The notes below the pieces were generated by a model, which saw nothing but the letters and a program-made list of their open reading frames with translations, searched no databases and had not been told where the DNA came from. Positions 34,699-44,580 of a stretch of DNA of 64,000 nucleotides are shown one piece after another. The stretch comes from an uncultured Pseudomonadales bacterium (GTDB lineage Bacteria; Pseudomonadota; Gammaproteobacteria; Pseudomonadales; Azotimanducaceae): NCBI GenBank assembly GCA_958296195.1, contig OY282455.1:2542001-2606000 (forward strand), read 5' to 3'. Both the position numbers and the translations under genes were made by a program. Position 1 is the stretch's first letter; every line of letters starts with the position of its first letter.

Positions 34699-35781
34699 AT
34701 GAGGGAGGCTATGGTCGATCGCGTGGCGTTGATTACGGGGGTGACGGGCCAGGACGGTGCCTATCTGGCGGAACTTTTGCTGAACAAAGGCTATGTAGTC
34801 CACGGTGTCAAGCGCCGCTCCTCGTCCTTCAACACCGGGCGCATTGACCACCTCTACGAGGATCCCCATAAAGCCGACCAACGGCTGTTCCTGCACTATG
34901 GAGACCTGACCGACACGACCAACCTGCTCCGGCTGGTACAGGAGATCAGGCCGGATGAAATCTACAATTTGGCCGCTCAGAGCCACGTTCAGGTGAGCTT
35001 CGAGACTCCCGAGTTCACCGCCAACAGCGACGCGCTGGGCACCTTGCGCCTGCTGGAGGCGCTGCGCATTCTCGGCCGCACCGAAGATGTCCGCCTTTTT
35101 CACGCATCGACTTCGGAACTTTTCGGCAACGCCTTGGAGGCGCCGCAGAACGAAGCGACGCCCTTTTGCCCCCGCAGTCCGTACGCGGCCGCCAAGTTGT
35201 ACGCGTACTGGATCACGGTCAACTATCGCGAGGCGTACGGCATCCATGCCTCCAACGGCATCCTGTTCAACCACGAAGGGCCAACCCGCGGCGAGACCTT
35301 CGTGACCCGCAAGATCACCCGGGCCGTTGCCTCCATCGCCCACGGCTTGCAGGACCGTGTCTATCTAGGAAACCTGAACGCGAAGCGCGACTGGGGCCAC
35401 GCCCAGGACTATGTGGATGGCATGTGGCGCATCGTCAATCACGACCCTCCTGATGACTATGTGCTGGCGACCGGCGAAGCCCACTCGGTGCGTGAATTCG
35501 TTGAGCTTGCCTTCAAGGAGGTAGCGGTGGACATCGTTTGGGACGGTGAGGGCGTTGGCGAGCAGGGGCGCGATGCCCGCACCGGCGCGGTCCGCGTGGA
35601 GATTGATCCCCGCTATTTTCGGCCGACCGAGGTTGACCACTTGGTCGGTGACGCAAGAAAGGCGCGTGAAGTATTGGGATGGGCGCCGAAGTCCACGTTC
35701 GGAGGCATCGTTTCCGAGATGGTTCAGGCCGACCTGAGTGCCGTCCTCCAGGAACGCCGCCGAAGCAGCAAGCATGACTGA
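34699..35781 (+). CDS. gmd: GDP-mannose 4,6-dehydratase
   Basis: The 360-residue protein has [39 protein letters not shown] and the [10 protein letters not shown] catalytic Y-x-x-x-K, all characteristic of Gmd. It converts GDP-mannose to GDP-4-keto-6-deoxymannose. The start may be ATG 34699 or ATG 34711; GGAGG lies only two bases before the latter. It overlaps the next gene by eight bases. Product use is in fucose or rhamnose-type glycans; no glycan cluster is nearby. Confidence 0.96.
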   Translation: MREAMVDRVALITGVTGQDGAYLAELLLNKGYVVHGVKRRSSSFNTGRIDHLYEDPHKADQRLFLHYGDLTDTTNLLRLVQEIRPDEIYNLAAQSHVQVSFETPEFTANSDALGTLRLLEALRILGRTEDVRLFHASTSELFGNALEAPQNEATPFCPRSPYAAAKLYAYWITVNYREAYGIHASNGILFNHEGPTRGETFVTRKITRAVASIAHGLQDRVYLGNLNAKRDWGHAQDYVDGMWRIVNHDPPDDYVLATGEAHSVREFVELAFKEVAVDIVWDGEGVGEQGRDARTGAVRVEIDPRYFRPTEVDHLVGDARKAREVLGWAPKSTFGGIVSEMVQADLSAVLQERRRSSKHD

Positions 35782-36748
35782 ACGGGACTTCCCGCTTGCC
35801 GGCAAGCGCGTCTTCGTCGCCGGTCACCTTGGCATGGTGGGGTCGGCCATCACCCGGGTCTTAAGGCAACGGGGCTGTGCAGTCCTGACGGCGCCGCGGC
35901 CCGGCGTGGACCTGCGTCGACAGGAGGAGGTGGAGCGTTGGATGCGGGCGGAACGACCGGACGCAGTGTTTCTCGCCGCGGCCCGCGTCGGCGGGATCTG
36001 GGCCAACCACACACGGCCGGCGGAGTTCATCTACGACAATCTCGCCATTCAGTCGGCGGTCATTGAGGGTGCTCGCCGCGCCGGGGTCGGCAAGCTCCTT
36101 TTCCTGGGATCCAGCTGCATCTACCCGAAGCTGGCGACCCAGCCGATTGCGGAAGGAGAACTGCTGACTGGCCCGCTGGAGCCGACCAACGAATGGTACG
36201 CGGTGGCCAAGATCGCCGGCATCAAGCTGTGTCAGGCGTACCGGCGCCAGTACGGCTGCAACTACATCTCCCTCATGCCCACCAACCTGTACGGGCCCGG
36301 CGACAACTTCAATCTCCAGAGCGCCCATGTGATCCCCGCGCTGATGCACAAGATGCACAAGGCAAAGGTGTCGGACGGCGCCGAGGTGGTGGTGTGGGGT
36401 TCGGGGGCGCCGAGGCGCGAGTTCCTGCATGTAGATGACCTAGCGGATGCGGCCCTGCACCTAATGGAGGTGTACTCGGGTGAGGAGCAGATCAACGTCG
36501 GCACGGGCCGCGACCTCACCATTGCCGAGCTCGCGCAGATGATCGGGGAAGTGACGGGGTTTCGCGGGCGGCTGGCGTACGATCGCTCGAAGCCTGACGG
36601 CACCCTCCGCAAATGTCTGGACGTGACCCGCATGGCTCGGCTTGGTTGGAGGGCGAAGATCGATCTGCGCTCGGGCTTGGCCGATACCTACCGCTGGTTT
36701 GTCGGTGCCGAGGATGCGTTGCGCATGCGGGCGGCGGGCGGCAGATGA
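35774..36748 (+). CDS. fcl: GDP-L-fucose synthase
   Basis: The 324-residue protein has the NADPH motif [17 protein letters not shown] and the catalytic [12 protein letters not shown], diagnostic for the GDP-4-keto-6-deoxymannose epimerase/reductase. It completes GDP-L-fucose synthesis started by gmd. ATG 35774 overlaps the gmd stop, so translation is coupled. An upstream in-frame start at 35738 is less likely. Confidence 0.95.
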   Translation: MTERDFPLAGKRVFVAGHLGMVGSAITRVLRQRGCAVLTAPRPGVDLRRQEEVERWMRAERPDAVFLAAARVGGIWANHTRPAEFIYDNLAIQSAVIEGARRAGVGKLLFLGSSCIYPKLATQPIAEGELLTGPLEPTNEWYAVAKIAGIKLCQAYRRQYGCNYISLMPTNLYGPGDNFNLQSAHVIPALMHKMHKAKVSDGAEVVVWGSGAPRREFLHVDDLADAALHLMEVYSGEEQINVGTGRDLTIAELAQMIGEVTGFRGRLAYDRSKPDGTLRKCLDVTRMARLGWRAKIDLRSGLADTYRWFVGAEDALRMRAAGGR

Positions 36749-36808
36749 AGCACCACGAAAATCCACTTTAAGACGGCCCCCCGTCGGATCCCGCACAAGA
36801 GGGTTGCC

Positions 36809-38428
36809 ATGCCGCCATCGGTCGCCGCGAAAACCGAATTCGGCCACAGAATCGGCGAGAACAACATCGTCGGGCGCCTATTCAAGTGCGCCTTTGACAT
36901 CCACAACCCGGTCTTTCTGGTTTCCGCAGTCGGCATCGTCGCGTTCGTGTTGGGCACCTTGGCGCAGCTAGAGACCGCCGAGGCCGCCTTTGGTTGGCTG
37001 CGCACCACCCTGACCCAGTCCTTCGACTGGTTCTTCATGCTCTCCGCCGACCTGTTCGTTTTGTTTTGCCTATGCCTGCTGGCGCCGCCTTGGGGGGGCG
37101 TCAAGATCGGCGGACGGAACGCCGTGCCGGACTACGGCTTCGGCGCTTGGTTCGCCATGCTGTTCGCGGCCGGCGTGGGCATCGGCCTGATGTTCTTCGG
37201 CGTGCTTGAGCCGCTTTACCACATGGGCGTGTCCCAGCCCCTGGGCGCCCCAAGGGCTTTCGACGCTCCCGGCGAGGCGACCATCGGCAATCTCCAGGAG
37301 GCGAAGCAATTGGGGCTGGCCGCCGCCATGTACCACTGGGGGCTGCACCCTTGGGCCATCTATGGCGTAGTGGCCCTGGCACTTGGGCTAGCGGCCTACA
37401 ATCTGGGGCTGCCCCTGACCATTCGCTCCGCCTTCTATCCCCTGTTCGGGGAGCGTGTTTGGGGCTGGTTGGGCCATGTGATCGACACGCTTGCGGTGTT
37501 CGCCGCCATTTTCGGCTTGGCGACTTCGCTCGGCTTGGGTGCGCAGCAAGTGAGCGCCGGCTTAAGCCATGTCTTTGGAGCACCGGAGACGGTGGGTGTG
37601 CAGGTCATCCTCATCATCGCGATTACCGGCATGGCCTTGACCTCAGTGATGCGGGGCATGGAGCGCGGCGTCAAGCGGCTCTCCCAGATCAATGTGGCGC
37701 TGGCCGGCCTGCTGCTGCTGTTCGTGCTGTTCGCCGGCCCGACCTTGCGCATTCTGGAGGATTTCGCCTTAGGCACGGCCACATACTTTCGTGAAATCCC
37801 GGCCCTGTCCAACCCGTTCGGGCGCGATGACGACCTGTTCCGGTGGGAGTGGACTTCGTTTTACTGGGCTTGGTGGATCGCTTGGTCGCCCTTTGTCGGC
37901 TTGTTCATCGCCCGGGTGTCCCGAGGGCGCACGGTGCGGCAGTTCGTGGTCTGCGTGTTGCTGGTGCCCACCCTAGTCTCTTCCCTATGGGTGTCCGTGT
38001 TCGGCGGCGCCGCCATCGACCAAGCGCTGCACGATCCGGGCAGTGGGGTGCGCGCCCATGTGATCGACGGCTACAACCTGCCGATGGCGTTGTTCGCCAT
38101 GCTCGACGGCCTGCCTTGGGCTGGTTTCATGGCGACCTTGAGCATTCTTCTGGTGGTGGTGTTCTTCGTCACCTCGTCCGATTCCGGCTCTCTGGTGATC
38201 GACTCCATCACCGCCGGCGGCAAGGTCGATGCGCCCATGCCGCAACGGGTGTTCTGGTGCGTTTTCCAAGGTGCCTTGGCGATAGCCTTGCTGCTCGGCG
38301 GCGGCCTTTACGCTTTGCAAGCCATGGCGATATCCATCGGCCTGCCGTTCACCTTGGTGCTGATCCTGATGTGCTGGGCGATAGTCCGCGCCCTGCGCGG
38401 GGAACTGAGGCGGCAACGAAGCGGTTGA
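36809..38428 (+). CDS. BCCT-family betaine/carnitine/choline/DMSP transporter
   Basis: The 539-residue protein has twelve hydrophobic segments and the BCCT hallmarks: AAGVGIGLMFFGVLEPL with the sodium/substrate region, and WTSFYWAWWIAWSPFVGLFIARVSRGRTVR read in two parts, the substrate-binding tryptophan-rich helix and amphipathic helix. BCCT proteins import betaine, carnitine, choline or DMSP with sodium or protons. The substrate is not decidable. The carnitine-degradation pair at 52.5-54.3 kb makes a quaternary amine plausible. It has no long regulatory C-terminus, so osmosensing is doubtful. Confidence 0.93.
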   Translation: MPPSVAAKTEFGHRIGENNIVGRLFKCAFDIHNPVFLVSAVGIVAFVLGTLAQLETAEAAFGWLRTTLTQSFDWFFMLSADLFVLFCLCLLAPPWGGVKIGGRNAVPDYGFGAWFAMLFAAGVGIGLMFFGVLEPLYHMGVSQPLGAPRAFDAPGEATIGNLQEAKQLGLAAAMYHWGLHPWAIYGVVALALGLAAYNLGLPLTIRSAFYPLFGERVWGWLGHVIDTLAVFAAIFGLATSLGLGAQQVSAGLSHVFGAPETVGVQVILIIAITGMALTSVMRGMERGVKRLSQINVALAGLLLLFVLFAGPTLRILEDFALGTATYFREIPALSNPFGRDDDLFRWEWTSFYWAWWIAWSPFVGLFIARVSRGRTVRQFVVCVLLVPTLVSSLWVSVFGGAAIDQALHDPGSGVRAHVIDGYNLPMALFAMLDGLPWAGFMATLSILLVVVFFVTSSDSGSLVIDSITAGGKVDAPMPQRVFWCVFQGALAIALLLGGGLYALQAMAISIGLPFTLVLILMCWAIVRALRGELRRQRSG

Positions 38429-38451
38429 CGCCTCCCGGTTCCACAAAGGGT

Positions 38452-38865
38452 TTATTCGACCTTTGTGCCTCGGCTGACCAGTTCGTGGCGGACGATCCTC
38501 CATTCGCCGTCAATGCGCCGCATGTTGGACTTGTAGGTGGCCCATAGGGTCAGGGTGGCGCCTTCCTTCGCCTTGAGGTAGTGCAGCGCCTGCACGTCGG
38601 TGCGGGCGGTGGCGTCGTCCCCTTCCACCGTCGCGAGTTGCGGACCGAGCATGTGCTGGGTGGGGCCGTACTGCTCCAAGGCGGTCTTGACGAAATCCAG
38701 CCAGTTGTCCGCGCCATGAACGGTTTGTTCGCCGAAGCCCACCACCTCCACGTCGTCCGCGAAGCAGGAGCGGTAGAGATCGAAGTCCCGCTCATCGACT
38801 CCGGCGGCGTACTTCAGCATCACGTCCTGCAGGGCGATGCGGTCGGCTACGAGTTGATTGGACAT
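38452..38865 (-). CDS. SnoaL/NTF2-like protein
   Basis: The 137-residue protein has the NTF2-like cone fold pattern: ALQDVMLKYAAGVDERDFDLYRSCFADD followed by paired beta strands (read in two parts), ending W-R-I-V-R-H-E-L. Members are cyclases, isomerases or ring-hydroxylating beta-like subunits. ATG 38865 is chosen. It lies between the BCCT transporter and the aldehyde dehydrogenase and is on the strand of the latter. Confidence 0.8.
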   Translation of the reverse strand: MSNQLVADRIALQDVMLKYAAGVDERDFDLYRSCFADDVEVVGFGEQTVHGADNWLDFVKTALEQYGPTQHMLGPQLATVEGDDATARTDVQALHYLKAKEGATLTLWATYKSNMRRIDGEWRIVRHELVSRGTKVE

Positions 38866-39001
38866 AAGGGTTCCCCAATTGCAGTTTGCCGGTCGGCGCG
38901 GAGTGTGCGCACCGCTGGTTTGGTCGAAACGCTTCGCCTCGTTCGGCGGCGGAAGGCCAAGCGCGGGGAGGCCGGACGACTTCCCCGCACCTGCTCCTGA
39001 T

Positions 39002-40438
39002 TCAGCCGGCCGCCGCGGAGTAGCCCATGATGGCCTTGACCTCCAAGAACTCCTCAAAGCCGTGGGTGCCCCATTCGCGCCCGTTGCCGGACTGCTTGTA
39101 GCCGCCGAACGGCGCCTTGTTATCGACCGAGGCGCCGTTCAGGTGGACATTGCCGGTGCGGATGCGCCGCGCCAGCGCCCTAGCCCGTTCCGGATCCCCT
39201 GAAGAGATGTAGCCGGACAGCCCATAGACCGTGTCATTGGCGATGCGCACGGCGTCCTCATCGTCCTGATAGCCGATTAGGGACAGCACCGGGCCGAAGA
39301 TCTCCTCCCGGGCGATGGTCATGTCGTTGGTCACATGGGAGAACACCGTAGGCCTGACGTAGTAGCCTTGGTTCAGCCCGTCCGGCCGACCGGGGCCGCC
39401 GGTCTCCAGCTTGGCGCCTTCCTCAATGCCCTTCTCGATGAGCCCTTGGATCTTGTTGAACTGCACTTCGGAGACCACCGGGCCGATGGTGGTGCCCTCG
39501 GCGTTGGGGTCGCCCACCTGCACATTGCCGGCGGCGGCCTTGGCGATGGCGGCGGCCTCGTCCATGCGGCTCATGGGCACCAGCATGCGCGTGGGTGCGT
39601 TGCAGGACTGGCCGGAGTTCATGCACATGCCGAACACGTCCCGGGCGATGGCTTTTTGGAAGTTCGCGTCGTCCAAGATGATGTTGGCCGACTTGCCGCC
39701 CAACTCCTGCGCCACCCGCTTGACCGTCGGCGCGGCGTTTTTGGCGACCTCAATGCCGGCTCGGGTGGAGCCGGTGAAGGACATCATATCGACATCCGGA
39801 TGGGAGGACAGCGCCACGCCGACGGTTGGGCCGTCTCCGTTCACCAAGTTGAACACGCCCGGCGGCACCCCGGCTTCGTCCATGACCTCGGCGAATAGGA
39901 TGGCGTTGAAGGGCGCCACCTCGGAGGGCTTCAGCACCATGGTGCAGCCGGCCGCCAAGGCCGGCGCCACCTTGCAGGCGATCTGGTTGATCGGCCAGTT
40001 CCAAGGGGTGATGAAGCCGCACACCCCGGCCGGCTCCCGGACAATATGGGAGGTGCCGATGTCCTCCTCGAACTCGTAGGTCTTGAGCACCTCCAGAGTG
40101 GTCATGAAGTGGCCCAGCCCGGCCGGCGCCTGGGCCGCCTTGGCCAGCCCCATGGGAGCGCCCATCTCTTGGCTGATGACCGCCGCCACGTCGCCCATGC
40201 GGGCACTGTAGGCGCCGATGATCCGCTCCATAAGGGCCACCCGCTCCTCCCGACTGGTCTGCGAGTAGGTCTCGAATGCGGCCTTGGCGGCGGCCACCGC
40301 CTTGTCCACGTCCTGCGGACCGCCGAGGGCGATGGCGTCGATCGGCTCCTCGGTGGCCGGATTGATGACCTCAAGGGTCGCGTCGGTGGAGGGTTGCACC
40401 CACTCACCATTGATGTAGAACTTCTGCCGATTGCTCAT
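39002..40438 (-). CDS. NAD(P)-dependent aldehyde dehydrogenase
   Basis: The 478-residue enzyme has FITPWNWP, the SFTGSTRAG cofactor motif, the general-base Glu in QELGGKSANI, and the catalytic Cys in NSGQSCNAPTR. It oxidises an aldehyde to a carboxylate. Start ATG 40438 follows GGAGG. It is upstream of SnoaL-like and downstream of DUF1330 and a flavin monooxygenase-like gene on the same strand, a likely catabolic operon. Confidence 0.95.
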   Translation of the reverse strand: MSNRQKFYINGEWVQPSTDATLEVINPATEEPIDAIALGGPQDVDKAVAAAKAAFETYSQTSREERVALMERIIGAYSARMGDVAAVISQEMGAPMGLAKAAQAPAGLGHFMTTLEVLKTYEFEEDIGTSHIVREPAGVCGFITPWNWPINQIACKVAPALAAGCTMVLKPSEVAPFNAILFAEVMDEAGVPPGVFNLVNGDGPTVGVALSSHPDVDMMSFTGSTRAGIEVAKNAAPTVKRVAQELGGKSANIILDDANFQKAIARDVFGMCMNSGQSCNAPTRMLVPMSRMDEAAAIAKAAAGNVQVGDPNAEGTTIGPVVSEVQFNKIQGLIEKGIEEGAKLETGGPGRPDGLNQGYYVRPTVFSHVTNDMTIAREEIFGPVLSLIGYQDDEDAVRIANDTVYGLSGYISSGDPERARALARRIRTGNVHLNGASVDNKAPFGGYKQSGNGREWGTHGFEEFLEVKAIMGYSAAAG

Positions 40439-40551
40439 GGCGTTTCCTCCGTTCGTTCGGCGCTTCATGGGGCGCCTGTTCCAAGTTGTTTGACGCGGGC
40501 GGGTTTGGCGTGCGGCCAAGCCTCGCACGCCCGCACTCTGTTGTTCGGTTT

Positions 40552-40848
40552 TTAGCCCAAATTCATGCTCTGGGAGAGCACGGCGAACCCGTCGGTGGCG
40601 GCCAACCGCTTGCCGACCACCGCTTGATACTCCTCCGATTCATACCACGCCTTGAGCGCCTCCGTCGATGCAAACTTGAGAATGACGGTCTGCGGCCCCG
40701 GCGGGGTGCCCTCCACGGTTTCCGCCGCGGCGTCGAACACCACCAGTTCGGCCCCGTGGGCTTGGATGGTTGGGCCGGCGCCACCTTGGTACTCCTTGTA
40801 CAGGTCCGGGTCCTGTACTTTGTATTGAGCGACGAAATAGGCTGCCAT
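40552..40848 (-). CDS. DUF1330 family protein
   Basis: The 98-residue protein starts MAAYFVAQYKVQDPDLYKEY and contains KFASTEALKAWYESEEYQAV, the DUF1330 ferredoxin-like dimeric barrel pattern. The function of the family is not established. It lies between the aldehyde dehydrogenase and flavin monooxygenase-like genes, which suggests an accessory role. Confidence 0.88.
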   Translation of the reverse strand: MAAYFVAQYKVQDPDLYKEYQGGAGPTIQAHGAELVVFDAAAETVEGTPPGPQTVILKFASTEALKAWYESEEYQAVVGKRLAATDGFAVLSQSMNLG

Positions 40849-40933
40849 TGGCTTCTCCTTGGCTGCTAGTGTTTCAGTTTGCGCCGAATGCTGGCTGGGC
40901 ACGCCTACTGGCGGACGCCGGGCCAACCCCGGC

Positions 40934-42190
40934 CTATTTGCTGACCTGTGGTTCGCCCTCTCCGGAGAGCTCCGGCAGACCGGCGTGGCCTAGGTACATC
41001 TTGCCGATCTCGGCGTACAGAGGATGCGCCACCCAACGGTGCGTGGCGCAGCCGTGGGCATCGCGCAGCTTGCGCTCCAAGGGGCAGTCCATGCGCAGGC
41101 TGGTGGTGCCGGCGGCGTTGTGGATGCTGTCCACCACATGCATGGAGACATTGGCGGCGTGGGTGCAGGCCAAGCGGGCCAGCTTGGTGGTCTCCGGCCC
41201 TGGAGTCGGCCGGCCGGCTTCGAGCTCCTCCGCCACGTCGTCCATGGTCTCCATCAGGAAGGCCCGGGCCGCCCGCAGGGTGGCCTCTCCCTCGCCCATC
41301 CGGTAGTGGACGATGGGCTTGTCCTTCAACGCCGAAGCGGTAAGCAGGGGTATCTTGTTCTGGGCGATGTCCGCAAAGGCGTCCAGTGCGCCGCGGGCCA
41401 CGCCGAGGGACACCGCCGCCTTGTTGAAGGACAGGCGCAGAGCGACAGGGATGCGGAACACGGGGTTCGGGTAGTGGGCGGGGACGCTGAAGAGGTCAAC
41501 GCCGGACAGATGTTTCGGCACTCTAGCGCCTTCCGCCAGCACGTCATGGCTGCCGGAGCCGCGCAGCCCGGCCATGTTCCAGGTATCGACGATCTCCCAT
41601 TCGCTGCGGTGCAGGAACCACATGCGGATGATGGGGTTGCCGTCCTCGCCGACGACGGGTTCGCCGTCCTCGACGATGGGGGCCACCATGAAGCACCATT
41701 CGGCGTTGTGGCAGCCGCTTTGGAAGGTGGTTTGGCCGGAGACCAGATAGCTGCCGTCCTTCTGCTTGATGGCGAAGGAGGGCTTGGTGCCGGGGCCGCC
41801 GCCGCCGCACATGATGACGCGGGGGTTGTCCAGATAGACCGTGCGGGCAATGTCCGGGTCCATGCCGCCGGCGGCGATGGCGTTGATCTCCGAGCCGATC
41901 ATGACGTTCCAGCCCACCGAGCCGTCGATGGCGGCCATGGCCTCCAACACCTCGATGGTTTCGCGTACGCTGGCGTTTTCGCCGCCGAGCTCCAAGGGTA
42001 GGGTGAAGCGGTACAACCCCTCGTTGATCAGGATGTCGGCGGTTTCCGCTGGCAGGTGGCGCACTTTCTGCGCCTCGTCGCCGCCCTCGCGGATGACGTC
42101 CTTAAGCCTATGCACCCGCTGCAAGGGCGTTTCCGTAAAGGATGTAGCCGCCACTCCCGAAAATTCCTCTTGCTGAGTTGCCTCCGCCAT
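40934..42190 (-). CDS. Acyl-CoA-dehydrogenase-fold flavoprotein (group D monooxygenase-like)
   Basis: The 418-residue protein has the ACAD fold in the variant used by two-component flavin monooxygenases: LPLELGGENASVRETIEVLE, AAIDGSVGWN, MAGLRGSGSHDV and a C-terminal IHNAAGTTSLRMDCPLERKLRD (read in two parts). Members include 4-hydroxyphenylacetate and indole-3-acetate hydroxylase subunits. The catalytic base Glu of true acyl-CoA dehydrogenases is not evident. A flavin reductase partner is not adjacent. With neighbouring genes it suggests aromatic oxidation. Confidence 0.82.
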   Translation of the reverse strand: MAEATQQEEFSGVAATSFTETPLQRVHRLKDVIREGGDEAQKVRHLPAETADILINEGLYRFTLPLELGGENASVRETIEVLEAMAAIDGSVGWNVMIGSEINAIAAGGMDPDIARTVYLDNPRVIMCGGGGPGTKPSFAIKQKDGSYLVSGQTTFQSGCHNAEWCFMVAPIVEDGEPVVGEDGNPIIRMWFLHRSEWEIVDTWNMAGLRGSGSHDVLAEGARVPKHLSGVDLFSVPAHYPNPVFRIPVALRLSFNKAAVSLGVARGALDAFADIAQNKIPLLTASALKDKPIVHYRMGEGEATLRAARAFLMETMDDVAEELEAGRPTPGPETTKLARLACTHAANVSMHVVDSIHNAAGTTSLRMDCPLERKLRDAHGCATHRWVAHPLYAEIGKMYLGHAGLPELSGEGEPQVSK

Positions 42191-42399
42191 CTGCGCCTCC
42201 CGCGCTGCACTAATTTGTCAGCCGCATAGCATAACGGCCAATCGTGCGGATGGGAAGCGCTCCCGCACGGTGGTCCGGCGCATCGACTGCGACAACTAGG
42301 CGGAGCTCCCGCCGCCTCGCTGAGGTCCAGACGTGCAACCCTGGTAGTGCAGGGAAGCACCGCGACTCTTGAAAGCAGGGAACGCAGCCCGTGCCGCCG

Positions 42400-44580
42400 T
42401 CACAGGCCCTCCGTATCCGCCGCCGGGGTGCCGATGGAGCCAACTAAGGCGCTGGCTTCCTGACGCAACTGCACCCTCGTTTCAATGATGCGCTTGCTCT
42501 CCTCGGCAAGACGTTGCGCCTCTTCCTTCGACCTCGGCATTGGAATCGCCAACTCCAAGACCCGTTTGCCAATGGTGTCAATGATGTCCTGAGTGAATTG
42601 TTTGGCGCGTATTTGCAGCCGTACGACTGGCGTGTTGAGAAGCGCGAAAAGCAGCCACGGGCTGATGATCTCCGCCTTGTGTACGCGAATGCGGTACAAG
42701 TGGCTCTGGAACAGCATGGGCAAGTCGGAATCCATGACAATGGCGGTGGTGCCGATTAGATAAGTCCCGTCCTTCACCATCAGGATGTCGCCGGACTGGA
42801 CATCGATTTTCGCTCTGGATCTCTCGTATATTTCCTCGCTGACGCCATGCTTGAAGTCAGCCTTGATTTCCCAATTGCAAATGTCCGAAGTGCGAATGAA
42901 CGGGATTTTGCCGGTGCCGTAAGCCATTTTGCCCACTTCAATGCCAGTGGCGAACGACAACGCTCCCTGTTCAACCAAGTCGGCCAAGGCAATAAATCTG
43001 TAGTCATTGCCGAGACGGGTCATCTCCGCGCCAATTTCAGGATTGTAGTACCTAGGAATCAATACTTCATTGACGACATCCTCACATGGCAAAAGGAAAC
43101 CTCTATGATCGGGATCAAATGCACCCACATCATCTTGCCACTGAGAAAAACGGGCGGCAATCTCAGGCACCTCGTCAAGCAGCTTCAATTCGCCATTTGC
43201 CAGTGTTTGGTAAGTGGGATTGCCGCGACTGTCATGCCCGCACCACCTCGCTTCCCCCATAAAAATCGGATGATTGTTTTGGCCTTCCAAAGTGCCAATC
43301 AAGACACATACTTTCGTATGAGTTCCGCCTTTCCCGCTTGTCTTGAACAAGGGTTCCGGCATGTTGATGACTGCCCTAATTCGCAATCGAGACCGAAGCC
43401 ACTGCATGATGTAGCCATGCGAAGGACTGCCGAAAATGCTCTCCGGCAGCACGATGCCGATGCGCCCGCCAGGCTTAAGAAGTTGAATGCAGCGCTCCAG
43501 AAACAGAATGTGCGGCGGCAGCTTATCGCGGAGGGCTGAGGATGGCACCCAAGACGCCTTAGACCTGTTGTATTTCCATTTGCGGCCAAGCGCAAACTGG
43601 GAAATGATTTTTTCACCCTTTACAACGATTTTCTTGCCGAATGGCGGATTGGTGAGGACGACGTCGAAAGTTCCGGGCTTAACCTCCTGACGCAAAAGTG
43701 GCGCCCAATCACTTACAGGTTCCAAGGTGTTTTGGCAGAAAATGCCTCCGCGACCATCCCCAATGAGGGCCATGTACGCTTTGCATACACGCGCTAGGAA
43801 GGCGTCCTTGTCAATGCCTCGAAAGCAGTCGGAAGCAACTTCAAACTCGCGCTTCACCAATTGGCGCTCCGTCCAGTTCTTGCGCTTTGCTTCGTCCTTG
43901 AGGCTTCCCCAAACATGAGCAAGGGCCGTGATGAGAAAGCCCCCGGAGCCGCAGGCGGGGTCAATGATCTTCTCTCCGGGTTTTGGGTCCAGGACATTCA
44001 CCATCATTTCGATGACGTTGCGGGGCGTGAAGAACTGCCCTTCGGCGCCGCGCAGCGCCGGCCCGATAAACACCTCAAAGGCTTCCCCAATTGCATCCCG
44101 GTCCGCCTCCATGATGGTGTAGTTCTGAAGTTCTCCAACTACATAAGCAAGGCTGTCCAGATCAAGGCGAATGCGATCAGTTGGGTCAAAGACATCACCA
44201 AAAACATTCTCCTTTACCTGTTCAAAGAGCGCATGGACACGGGCTTGAACGTTTTCGTGAGGTTCATCAACGCCAGCACGAAAATTCACCGTATCCTCTG
44301 CGCCGGATTCTTGTTCGTCCAGCAGTTTGCAGAAGAGGAGGTTGATAATTTCCTGAGCCAGCACCTCGTCGCGCGTAATCCCGGTGGTCATGCCGGCCAA
44401 GTGGTTCCGAATGTCTCGGAACACCGCCTTTAAATTAGACGGGCGCACAAGGTCTTTACGCTTGTAAAGCCCGATGTCTTCAATTCGCTGCCCGGACGAA
44501 CGCCCGCTGCACAGGCTGTCAGCCTCCGCATGGCTGCCTGACGGGAAAACTTCGCAAGGTAGGTGGGCCTGCACAGTCAA
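42400..44580 (-). CDS. N6-adenine DNA methylase with fused specificity domain
   Basis: The 726-residue protein has an HsdM-like N-terminus (DLVRPSNLKAVFRDIRNHL in part), FFTPRNVIEMMVNVLDP, the SAM motif IIDPACGSGGFL and the catalytic NPPF (VVLTNPPFGKK). After about residue 520 it continues into an HsdS-like target-recognition region (GKIPFIRTSDI, QSGDILMVKDGTYLIG). It thus combines M and S of a type I system in one chain. No hsdR is in the window. The start is TTG 44580, overlapping the upstream GGT stop; a later start is possible. It may act as an orphan methylase or work with a distant nuclease. Confidence 0.85.
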   Translation of the reverse strand: MTVQAHLPCEVFPSGSHAEADSLCSGRSSGQRIEDIGLYKRKDLVRPSNLKAVFRDIRNHLAGMTTGITRDEVLAQEIINLLFCKLLDEQESGAEDTVNFRAGVDEPHENVQARVHALFEQVKENVFGDVFDPTDRIRLDLDSLAYVVGELQNYTIMEADRDAIGEAFEVFIGPALRGAEGQFFTPRNVIEMMVNVLDPKPGEKIIDPACGSGGFLITALAHVWGSLKDEAKRKNWTERQLVKREFEVASDCFRGIDKDAFLARVCKAYMALIGDGRGGIFCQNTLEPVSDWAPLLRQEVKPGTFDVVLTNPPFGKKIVVKGEKIISQFALGRKWKYNRSKASWVPSSALRDKLPPHILFLERCIQLLKPGGRIGIVLPESIFGSPSHGYIMQWLRSRLRIRAVINMPEPLFKTSGKGGTHTKVCVLIGTLEGQNNHPIFMGEARWCGHDSRGNPTYQTLANGELKLLDEVPEIAARFSQWQDDVGAFDPDHRGFLLPCEDVVNEVLIPRYYNPEIGAEMTRLGNDYRFIALADLVEQGALSFATGIEVGKMAYGTGKIPFIRTSDICNWEIKADFKHGVSEEIYERSRAKIDVQSGDILMVKDGTYLIGTTAIVMDSDLPMLFQSHLYRIRVHKAEIISPWLLFALLNTPVVRLQIRAKQFTQDIIDTIGKRVLELAIPMPRSKEEAQRLAEESKRIIETRVQLRQEASALVGSIGTPAADTEGL

